A stretch of 64,000 nt of DNA from CAZJHX01 sp964545715. Its GTDB lineage: Bacteria > Myxococcota_A > UBA9042 > GCA-2863065. Below the pieces are notes generated by a model, which worked only from the letters and a program-made list of their open reading frames with translations, did no database searches and was not told the origin of the DNA. The position numbers and the translations under genes were made by a program. The stretch spans positions 6,678 to 70,677 of the forward strand of contig CAZJHX010000039.1 of assembly GCA_964545715.1 (NCBI GenBank), read 5' to 3'. Positions 31,883 through 41,100 of this stretch are shown one piece after another (within the stretch, counting starts at the first letter, position 1; the number at the start of each line of letters is the position of its first letter).

Positions 31883-32353
31883 TCAGCCTCCTCCGATATC
31901 GACCCAGCCGTCGATCTCAAACTCCGACGTCTCGGAGCCCTTGTCCTCGAGCACAGCGAACAGTGCGCTCAGGTGGGCCATCACCTCGCGAACGCCCAGC
32001 AGGGCGACGGGGCGGCCGATGTTGTCGACGATCGGGATGTTGGTGAAGCCGAACACGGCCATCTGATTCACGGCGTACGTTACACAGTCTTCGCGGCGCA
32101 GGGTGCGCGGGTCGCTGGTCATCACGTCAGCCATCGCGGTCTCGCTCGGCTTGCGGCCAACGGCAGCCACGCGATTGAGCAGGTCGCGCTCGGTGAAGAT
32201 GCCCACCAGGCGATCGCCCTCACATACGAGTACGGCGGCGCTCTTGCAGCGCTGGATCGTCGCGGTTGCGACATCCACGGTGTCCTGCGCGGATACGATC
32301 GGCAGATCACCTGGCGTGATCAACTCACCGATCGTCTTCTGAATGACGTGCAC
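31883..32353 (-). CDS. CBS-domain protein (first of a pair)
   Basis: 156 residues from a GTG at 32353 with AGGAGG 9 bases upstream. Two CBS motifs: 'LPIVSAQDTVDVATATIQ..' to 'DRLVGIFTERDLLNRV', and 'DPRTLRREDCVTYAVNQMAV' to 'GRPVALLGVREVMAHL'. The acidic tail ends 'WVDIGGG'. It is divergent from the FIST gene by 73 bases and immediately precedes the homologous CBS gene. It probably senses nucleotide ligands; the target is unknown. Confidence 0.88.
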   Translation of the reverse strand: MHVIQKTIGELITPGDLPIVSAQDTVDVATATIQRCKSAAVLVCEGDRLVGIFTERDLLNRVAAVGRKPSETAMADVMTSDPRTLRREDCVTYAVNQMAVFGFTNIPIVDNIGRPVALLGVREVMAHLSALFAVLEDKGSETSEFEIDGWVDIGGG

Positions 32354-32426
32354 GCTGCATTACCTCCTGCTATTGGGGTCGGCCCAACGATAGCACGAAA
32401 GGGGCGAACAGGCGTATGCTCCAGGC

Positions 32427-33524
32427 ATGGGGATAACCGCCATGAGCGGATACGGCGTATCCAGAGATTGGCGGGAAGCCGTAGACCAGGCGCTGGCTGC
32501 ATTGGAGCCCATGCACGGCCGAGCCAGCGTCGGTTTTTTGTATGCCACCGACTACTTCGCTTCCGCCGCGGACAGCATCCGCCGGTTGGTGGTCGAGCGC
32601 ACCGGTGTAACGGTGCTGTCCGGCACCGTCGGCATGGGCGTGTGCTGCACCTCAATGGAGTTCATGAACACGCCGGCCGTCGTGCTGATGCTGCTCCGCG
32701 TGCCGGACGGCGTGGCCTCCGAGGTGATCGGCTGCGACGACCTCGTGTCGGGCGAGCACGGCGCGGTGACGATCGCCCACATCGACCCCCGGGAGGGGCG
32801 CGGAGTCGGCGGCGGACCCCAGTTCGGCGGAGCGTTTCTCATCGGAGCCCTGACGTCATCGCGGGGTCCCAGCGTCCAGTTTCACCGGGACGGCATCGAG
32901 GAGGAGGGCGCCACGGGCGTGGCGTTTGGCGAGGGGATCGAGGTCCAAAGCGGCTTGACCCAGGGGTGCACCCCGCTGGCGGGCTGGCGCCGGGTGACGC
33001 GGGCGATGGGGCCCGTACTGATCGAGCTGGACAACCGGCCGGCGCTGGACGTGCTGATGGAGGACGCCGCCGGCATCGTAGCGGGCGACGTCGAGCGGCT
33101 GCGCGGGCGGGTCTTTGCCGCGGTCGCGCTGCCGAACCGGGACCGGGCGGACTACGTCGTGCGCAACCTCATCGGCGTAGACATCCGGGAGCGGGCGGTC
33201 GCGATCGCGCAGCCGTGTCAGGTGGGTCAGACCGTTCAGTTCATGCGGCGCGACCCAGACGCGGCCGCGGAGGATATGACCCGCATGCTGCGCGAGCTGA
33301 AGGGGCGGACGTCCCGGACGCCGGCGGCGGCGCTCTATTTCTCGTGCGTGGGGCGCGGACAGAACCTCTTTGACACCCCCGGGCGTGAGCTGGAGCTGAT
33401 CACGGATGTGCTCGGGGATCTGCCGCTGGTGGGCTTTTTCGGCAACGGCGAGATTTGCCATCGCTACATCTACGGATATACCGGAGTTCTGGCGCTGCTC
33501 TACGCGCCGAAGGACGTGCATTGA
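32427..33524 (+). CDS. FIST-domain signal-sensing protein
   Basis: 365 residues. The N-terminal half matches the FIST_N pattern ('SVGFLYATDYFA', 'TVLSGTVGMGVCC', 'PAVVLMLLRVPDG'). The C-terminal half matches FIST_C ('VLMEDAAGIVAGD', 'IGVDIRERAVAIAQPCQVGQ', 'AALYFSCVGRGQNLF', 'LPLVGFFGNGEICH', ending 'YTGVLALLY'). FIST domains are predicted small-molecule (amino-acid) sensors usually fused or linked to signalling proteins; here the domain stands alone. The stop overlaps the start of the thioredoxin-like gene (TTGA), so the two are coupled. Confidence 0.9.
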   Translation: MGITAMSGYGVSRDWREAVDQALAALEPMHGRASVGFLYATDYFASAADSIRRLVVERTGVTVLSGTVGMGVCCTSMEFMNTPAVVLMLLRVPDGVASEVIGCDDLVSGEHGAVTIAHIDPREGRGVGGGPQFGGAFLIGALTSSRGPSVQFHRDGIEEEGATGVAFGEGIEVQSGLTQGCTPLAGWRRVTRAMGPVLIELDNRPALDVLMEDAAGIVAGDVERLRGRVFAAVALPNRDRADYVVRNLIGVDIRERAVAIAQPCQVGQTVQFMRRDPDAAAEDMTRMLRELKGRTSRTPAAALYFSCVGRGQNLFDTPGRELELITDVLGDLPLVGFFGNGEICHRYIYGYTGVLALLYAPKDVH

Positions 33525-34159
33525 GCTTTCTGGATCGTGTGACGCGCCGGCTCGAGACCGCCAAGAAGCAAGCCGAGGTGGTGGCCAGGCGCCTGGTGGA
33601 CGAGGCCCGAAAGCGTGCGGACGAGGCCGGTTTGACGGATCGGCCGGCCGGCTCTGGACCGCCGACTCCGCCACCGCCGGCGCCGCTGGCCACCGAACAG
33701 GTCGCCACGTCGGACGCGTGTGTGCTGATGGGGCTGACCGGGCTGAAAATGGGGCTGGAGCCGCAGGGCCGTCCGCTGCTGATCAACCACTGGGCGACGT
33801 GGTGCGAGGGCTGCGTCGCCGAGCTGCCGCTGCTGGTGGAGCTGAGGCGCCGCTGGCGAGGCAAGGTCGACTTTGTCGGCGTCGGCTGGGAGGGGTTCAG
33901 CGGACTGGCGACGCCTCAGCAGCAGGTGACCGCTGTCGAGAGGGTGGCGGCGGAGCACGGCGTGGACTGGGCCACCATGATCTTTGAGGGCACAGCCGGC
34001 CAGCTGTTCACGGGGCTGAGCCTGACGTCACACGAGATCCCGCAGACGCTGCTGCTGAACCCAGCCGGCGCCGTGCTGACGCGACACGATTCAGTGCTGG
34101 ACGGCGACGCGATCAACCGCATCGAGGCCGCTCTCCGCGAGAGCATCGGCTCCGTCTAA
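33521..34159 (+). CDS. thioredoxin-like (TlpA-type) protein
   Basis: 212 residues from a TTG at 33521 overlapping the FIST stop; a GTG at 33539 is another possible start. The N-terminal ~50 residues are a charged amphipathic helix ('RRLETAKKQAEVVARRLVDE') with no signal peptide. A Pro-rich linker leads to a thioredoxin fold (~75-210) with 'LINHWATWCEGCVAELPLL', redox pair C-E-G-C, then the expected cis-Pro in 'SHEIPQTLLLNPAGAVL'. It could be cytoplasmic thiol-disulphide reductase or, because of the FIST coupling, part of a signalling relay. Stop and next start overlap (TAATG). Confidence 0.85.
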   Translation: MSFLDRVTRRLETAKKQAEVVARRLVDEARKRADEAGLTDRPAGSGPPTPPPPAPLATEQVATSDACVLMGLTGLKMGLEPQGRPLLINHWATWCEGCVAELPLLVELRRRWRGKVDFVGVGWEGFSGLATPQQQVTAVERVAAEHGVDWATMIFEGTAGQLFTGLSLTSHEIPQTLLLNPAGAVLTRHDSVLDGDAINRIEAALRESIGSV

Positions 34160-35073
34160 TGCCAAAGTCGCGGATGGCCTTGCTGGGGCTGGGACTGCTG
34201 CCGTTGGCGATAGCGGCGGCGGTGATCGTCGGCGTGATCAAGCTGTCCGACTACGAGCACGCCAACAACCTGCCCGACGGGTACGAGCGCATGGAGCGCG
34301 GCCGGTTCGAAGTTCACTATCCGCGCGGCCTTCGCGGCGAGGCGAGCCGGGTCGTCGATGCCGCCGAGGTTTTTATCGAGCTGGCGGTCGAGTCGATGTC
34401 ACCGCTGCTGGGCGACCTGACGCCGCCGACGGGGCCCTTTCGTCTGACGCTGTTTGCCGACCGGGCGGACTTTGAGCGCTTTGCGTCGGCGACGCTGGAC
34501 GATGACATGTCCCACAACGGCGGATACTTCGACACGATGACGCTGGAGATCGTGCTGGTCATGTCCGAGGTCGAGTCGGAGACGGGCATGGGCATTCGGC
34601 ACGAGGTCGCGCACATGCTGGTGGGGCGCGGCGGTGGGCGGTACGGCACCAAGATGCCCGCCTGGCTGCATGAGGGCCTGGCGACGTACCTGGAGACGGC
34701 GGACCCGAAGCGGCCGGGCGATCCAGCGCGAGTGGCCCAGTGGGTGCGCATGGTCTCAGCCGTAAACGCGCCACCGACCGTCGCGGAGATCGTCGGCGCG
34801 AATCGCCGCGCGTTCAGCGGTGAGGGCAACGACGTCTATTACGCGTACTCCAACCTGCTGGTGCACTTTCTGATGCGGCGATCGGCGGACCGCTTCTGGC
34901 GCTTTGCCCGGGCCGCCCGGGAGGGCCGCGACCTGGACCTGGACGGCTTGCTGAAACACTTCGGGCCGCACGACCTGCTGGAGGCGGCGTGGACCGGCGC
35001 GATGGAGGCGGCCCGCACGCAGTATGCAACCGAGCTGGGAGAGCGGATCGACCGCCTGCGAAAAGTACAGTAG
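34159..35073 (+). CDS. membrane-anchored gluzincin-type metallopeptidase-like protein
   Basis: 304 residues. One N-terminal transmembrane helix (~7-29). The zinc motif 'RHEVAHML' gives H148, E149 and H152; the third ligand is probably E172 in 'AWLHEGLATYLE', the gluzincin arrangement seen in DUF1570/M48-neighbour families. 'YYAYSNLLVHFLM' downstream fits the usual helix of these proteins. All residues for activity seem present. It begins inside the stop of the thioredoxin-like gene and is the last of the three-gene FIST set. The substrate is unknown. Confidence 0.82.
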   Translation: MPKSRMALLGLGLLPLAIAAAVIVGVIKLSDYEHANNLPDGYERMERGRFEVHYPRGLRGEASRVVDAAEVFIELAVESMSPLLGDLTPPTGPFRLTLFADRADFERFASATLDDDMSHNGGYFDTMTLEIVLVMSEVESETGMGIRHEVAHMLVGRGGGRYGTKMPAWLHEGLATYLETADPKRPGDPARVAQWVRMVSAVNAPPTVAEIVGANRRAFSGEGNDVYYAYSNLLVHFLMRRSADRFWRFARAAREGRDLDLDGLLKHFGPHDLLEAAWTGAMEAARTQYATELGERIDRLRKVQ

Positions 35074-35083
35074 TCAGCCGGGC

Positions 35084-36274
<1,191 letters not shown>

Positions 36275-36329
36275 GGCGTGCGCTTTGTACCTTACATCTG
36301 CGACGCACCACAACTAGAAGGGCAATCCT

Positions 36330-37094
36330 TCAAAGCACGTAGGGGATAACGGCGCGGCGCTCGGCAGGGTAGTCGTCGAACTTGTCGCGGTACCACTTGT
36401 GGTTGGTCAACGCGCGGGGGACCAGGTTGGCGAAGGTCCAAAACGCAAACGCCAGGCCGCCGATGGACCAGGTCGCGATCGCCCAGCCGGTCCACTCCAC
36501 CACCTCACCGAAGTAGTTGGGGCACGAGACCCAGCGATAGAAGCCGCCCTTGGGGATCTTGTAGCCGGTCTCACCGGGCTTGCGCAGGTTGCGCAGGATG
36601 TCGTCGGCCTGCAGGTTGATGTACCAGCCGGTCAGGAAGACGGCAGCGCCGACCAGGAAGCGGGGATCGGCCAGCCACTCGGTGGGGTAGCCGCCGCTGA
36701 GCGTGAAGATCCAGCGGGCCTGCACGTAGCCGTTGCCGCAGTTGAAGATGACGCCCATCAGCATCACGAGCGCGGGCATGCGCTTGTCTTTGTCGCCTCG
36801 GATCCTGAACGGGAAGATCAGGGTGCGATTAACATAGTGCAGGTGCCACATGGCGGCGAAGACGAGCGACGCGGCGCTGGTCGGGTAGTCGCCGATCAGC
36901 CACAGCACGTCGAACACGATCAGCGTGGGGGCCTCCATGATGATCCAGCCCAGGCGGTTGGACACGGTGGGCCCCCAGCCGCCGCGCGCGTGCCGACCGT
37001 AAGGTGCCGAGATAAAGAGCAGGATCAGAAATACGCTGCCCGCGAGCGCGAACCAGCCGATGAGCAGCTGATCGTAGAAGGCTTGCTCAGCCAT
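36330..37094 (-). CDS. steroid 5-alpha-reductase-like (SRD5A family) integral membrane enzyme
   Basis: 254 residues with about six transmembrane helices. The C-terminal half matches 3-oxo-5-alpha-steroid 4-dehydrogenase: 'GYKIPKGGFYRWVSCPNY', then 'FGEVVEWTGWAIATWS' and 'ALTNHKWYRDKFDDYP', close in length and motif to animal SRD5A1. The family reduces delta-4 3-oxo-steroids or related enoyl groups with NADPH. The gene overlaps the upstream HSD-like gene by 8 bases. A steroid or isoprenoid substrate is an inference from family and neighbour; the wider DUF1295 and methyltransferase relatives should be kept in mind. Confidence 0.82.
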   Translation of the reverse strand: MAEQAFYDQLLIGWFALAGSVFLILLFISAPYGRHARGGWGPTVSNRLGWIIMEAPTLIVFDVLWLIGDYPTSAASLVFAAMWHLHYVNRTLIFPFRIRGDKDKRMPALVMLMGVIFNCGNGYVQARWIFTLSGGYPTEWLADPRFLVGAAVFLTGWYINLQADDILRNLRKPGETGYKIPKGGFYRWVSCPNYFGEVVEWTGWAIATWSIGGLAFAFWTFANLVPRALTNHKWYRDKFDDYPAERRAVIPYVL

Positions 37095-38067
37095 TCAGCC
37101 TACCGGCCTCCTTGAACCAGGCGTAGGTGTCAGCGACGGTCTGCTGGACGGGGCGCGGGTCGAAGCCCAGCTCGTCTTTGGCTTTCTGGTTGCTGATCCG
37201 CGGGTTGCTGCGCAGCGCGTGCAGGGCGGCGCCGGTGAACTTGGCCTCGGTCCCGGTCATGCGGGCCCAGCCGACGGCGAACGGGGCGCTGGCACGCGCG
37301 AGCCACATCGGGGTGACGAATCGTGGCGCCTTCACGCCGGTGGCGGCCTCTGCGTATTGTCCGATCTCAACGGTCGAGCGCCACTCGCTGGCCAGGATAT
37401 AGCGCTCGCCTTTGCGGCCGCGCGCCTCGGCGGCGAGGGCGCCGTCCACGACGTCCCGGACGTCGACCCAGGTGTATCCGCCGTCGACGAGGCCGGGCAG
37501 GCGCTTATTGTAGAGGTCGTGGAGGACCTGCCCCATCCGCGACGGGGCGTAGTCGTGTGGGCCGATGACGCCGCACGGGTTGACGATTACGGCGTCCAGC
37601 CCGCGCTCCACGGCAGCCAGGATCTCGCGCTCGCCGGCGGCCTTGCTGCGGTCGTACGGCAGGTCGTCCTCGCCGGCGGGCTCGTTGGTCTCGTCGATCG
37701 GCTTCTCGCGCGGAAACTCATTGAGGGCGTGGGTCGAGCTGAAGTGCACCAGGCGCCGTACGCCGTTCTCCAAGCACGCCTGGGCGATATTTTTGGGCCC
37801 GCCGACGTTGACGGTCTGCAGCACAGGCTCGTTGCGACCGGAGATCGAGATGACCGCCGCCAGGTGAAAAACCACGTCCACGTCGCGGGTGGCGGCACGA
37901 ACGGACTCCAAATCGGAGACATCACCGTCCACACGCTGAATGTCCAGGCCCTCCAGCGCGTCATTGTTGCCATGAATAAGGGCCCGGACGGGGCGACCAC
38001 GGTCGACGAGGGTGCGCACGAGATTGCACCCGATATGTCCGTTTGCGCCGGTGACGAGGACGGTCAT
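37087..38067 (-). CDS. NAD(P)-dependent epimerase / 3-beta-HSD-like dehydrogenase (extended SDR)
   Basis: 326 residues from the ATG at 38067, which puts the Rossmann motif 'VLVTGANGHIGCNLV' at the N-terminus; a 12-residue upstream extension is not conserved. Active site: S110/S111 ('VHFSSTHAL'), Y138 and K142 ('YDRSKAAGE'). 'PCGVIGPHDYAPSRMG' and 'GGYTWVDVRDVV' are typical of the dihydroflavonol-4-reductase/3-beta-hydroxysteroid dehydrogenase branch. Eight bases overlap with the 5-alpha-reductase-like gene favours a joint pathway, possibly oxidation of a 3-hydroxysteroid followed by ring reduction. The substrate is inferred. Confidence 0.87.
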   Translation of the reverse strand: MTVLVTGANGHIGCNLVRTLVDRGRPVRALIHGNNDALEGLDIQRVDGDVSDLESVRAATRDVDVVFHLAAVISISGRNEPVLQTVNVGGPKNIAQACLENGVRRLVHFSSTHALNEFPREKPIDETNEPAGEDDLPYDRSKAAGEREILAAVERGLDAVIVNPCGVIGPHDYAPSRMGQVLHDLYNKRLPGLVDGGYTWVDVRDVVDGALAAEARGRKGERYILASEWRSTVEIGQYAEAATGVKAPRFVTPMWLARASAPFAVGWARMTGTEAKFTGAALHALRSNPRISNQKAKDELGFDPRPVQQTVADTYAWFKEAGRLNG

Positions 38068-38113
38068 CAGGCCGACCGTAGCCGCGCATGCGGGCGTTTG
38101 CAACCAGCGCGGT

Positions 38114-38148
38114 TTGACACGGCCTCCGGCGCGGGAGGTATGCTCCCG
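38114..38148 (+). promoter_or_regulatory. candidate promoter with dyad over the -10, before the giant repeat lipoprotein
   Basis: A perfect TTGACA (38114-38119) is followed after 19 bases by TATGCT (38139-38144). CGGGAG (38132-38137) and CTCCCG (38143-38148) form an inverted repeat around GTATG that covers the -10, as a repressor operator might. The ATG is at 38194. The spacer is long, so this is tentative. Confidence 0.35.
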
Positions 38149-38193
38149 GCCCTGAGGCGTGTGGTGTTTAGAAGAGACAGGGGCGGTGATCTA

Positions 38194-41100
38194 ATGCGGT
38201 TTACTTTCTTTGCGTTGGCGACAGGTGTGGTGCTTGCGGGTTGTCCCAGTGACCCCGTTGACGGCGGGTCCCAGGGTTCGGGCGATCTGGCGGACGTCTT
38301 GTTTGACACGGCAGGCGACGCGCAGGGCGACGACGCGGGCGACACGACCGGCGACGACGACGCCGACACCACCGGCGCGGACGACACGACTGAGCCGACC
38401 GGCGACGACGACGCGGATACGGGCGACGTGGAGCCGACCGAGCCGAGCTGCGGCGCGTACTGCAAGGTGCTGGCGCAGGCATGCACCGACGACAACGAGC
38501 AGTTCGCAGGCGAGGCGGAGTGCAACACCTACTGCCAGGACACCGCGCAGCTGCCGCTGGGTGCGGCCGCCGACACCGACGTGAACTCGGTGGGCTGCCG
38601 GATGTACCACGCCGGCGTGGCGTCGCAGCAGGAGCCCGAGGTGCACTGCCCGCACGCGGGACCGACCGGCGCCGATACCTGCGGCACCTGGTGCGAGAAC
38701 TACTGCCACCTGGCCATGACCAACTGCACAGGCGCCAACGCGGTGTACGACACGCCGGCCGATTGCGAGGCGGCCTGTGCGGACCTGGTCGACGACGGGG
38801 AGGCCGGGGACACGGACGGCGACACCGTGCAGTGCCGCATCTATCACGCCGGCGTGGCCGGGACCAACGGCGACACCAGCGCTGAGATCCACTGCCCGCA
38901 CGCCGGTCCGGACGGCGGCGGTGTGTGCGTGGACGCGATCGAGCCGGTGGACCCGACCTGTGAGGCCTACTGCGCGGCGATCACGGATGCCTGCACGGGC
39001 GACAACCTCCAGTACGCCGATGAAACGGCCTGCCTGACCTACTGCGGCGCGTCGGCCCAGCTGCCGCTGGGTACGTCGGAGGACGTGGACGGCAACACGG
39101 TAGGCTGCCGCATCTATCACGCCGGTGTGGCGTCCACGAGCGACGAGAACGCCGCCATTCACTGCGTCCACGCGGGCCCGACCGGCGGCGACGTCTGCGG
39201 CGCGTGGTGCGACAACTACTGCCACCTGGCACAGACCAACTGCTCGGACGACAACGCGCTGTACAGCGACAGCGCGGCCTGTGACGCGGCGTGCGCGGAC
39301 TTCCCGGCGACGGGCGCGGCCGGTGACGTCGACGGTGACACCGTGCAGTGCAAGATCTACCACCTGGGTGTGGCCGGCAGCGACGGGGACGACAGCGCCG
39401 CGGTGCACTGCCCGCATGGCGGCATCGACGGCGGGGACGTCTGCGTGGCGCCCGTACTGCCGCCGACGTGCGCGGAGTACTGCGCGGCGGTCCAGGCAGC
39501 GTGCACCGACGACAACGCCCAGTATGCGTCGGAGGACGCATGCAACGCGTATTGCCAGGATTGGGCTCAGATACCGGCCGGCGCGCTGTCGGACACCGGC
39601 GGCAACACGATCGGCTGCCGCCTCTATCACGCAGGTGTGGCCAGCGCGAGCGAGGACAACGCGGTCGTGCACTGCCCGCACGCGGGTGCGTCCGGTGGGG
39701 ACGTGTGCGGCACCTGGTGTGAGAACTACTGTCACCTGGCCGAGACCAACTGCACCGGTGACGATGCGCTGGACTTTGGTGACGGGGACTGCCCGGTCGC
39801 ATGCACCGGCTACGGTGTGGACGCCGCTCCCGGTTCGGTCGACGGAGACTCGGTGCAGTGCCGCATCTATCACCTGGGTGTCGCCGGCAGCGACCCGCCC
39901 GACTCCGCCGGGGTCCACTGCCCGCACGGCGGTCTGGACGGCGGCGGTGTCTGCGTGCCGCCACCCGAGCCGACGACATGCACGCCGATCGCCGCGCTGA
40001 GCTGCGGTGACAACCTGTCCGGGGTCTCCAACAACATGGACGGCAGCACCAACGTCATGGGCGACTACTTCTGCTCGCCGTTTGGCGACGACTACGGCAC
40101 GGGCCCCGAGGCGACCTGGTCGTTTGAGGTGAGCGAGACCACGATCGTGGATATCAGCGACGGCGGCGCCGGCGAGGTCGACATCTTTTTGCTGGAGGAC
40201 CACGGCAACGGGTGCGAGGCGAGCGAGGCCAGCTGTGTGTTGGGCGAGTTTGACGACCTGTCGTTTACGGCCGCTCCGGGCGCGACCTACTACGTGGTGG
40301 TGGACACCTGGGGCGGGGACGACGCGACGTTTGATCTCTCGGTGACCTGCTGTACGCCGAGCTGCACGGACAAGGCGTGCGGCGACGACGGCTGCGGCAG
40401 CTCGTGCGGCGACTGCGGTGACGGTGAGGTGTGCAACGACGCGGGCGCGTGCGAGGAGGCGGTGCCGACGTGCGAGGACTACTGCGCGGCCGTGGCGGCG
40501 GCGTGCACGGACGACAACGCCCAATACGCCAGCGTGGACGCGTGCTTGAACTACTGCGCAACGTGGGCGCAGCTTCCGGTCGGCTCGCTGGCGGACACGG
40601 ACACAAACACGGTGGGGTGCCGCACGTACCACGCGGGCGTCGCGGCCCTCAGCGAAGACGACGCGGCGATCCACTGTCCGCACGCGGGCCCGTCGGGCGG
40701 CAACGTCTGCGGCTCCTGGTGCGACAACTACTGCCACCTTTCGTCGGCCAACTGTACCGACGCCAACGCGCTGTATGCCGACGGCGATGCCTGCTCGGCC
40801 GCGTGCGAGGCCTTCCCGGCCGTCGGTGAGGTGGCGGACACCAGCGGCAACACGGTGCAGTGCCGCATCTATCACCTGGGCGTGGCGGGCTCGGCGCTGC
40901 CCGACTCGGCTGGCGTGCACTGTCCTCACGGGGCCGTGGACGGCGGCGGGGTCTGCGTAAAGGGCGGCTCGACGTGCGAGGACGCCATCACGGTGGGGGC
41001 CCTGCCCTACAGCGATGCGGGTGAGACCGATACCGCCAGTGGCGACTACAGCTACAACGCAGGCGACTGCCCGGGCGAGAGCAGCGGGTGGGGCGCGGGC

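Noticed and set aside
37219..38193. Long in-frame 5' extension of the first giant lipoprotein
   Set aside because: It overlaps the divergent SDR gene on the other strand, lacks Cys-unit motifs, and the lipoprotein signal at 38194 gives a natural start.
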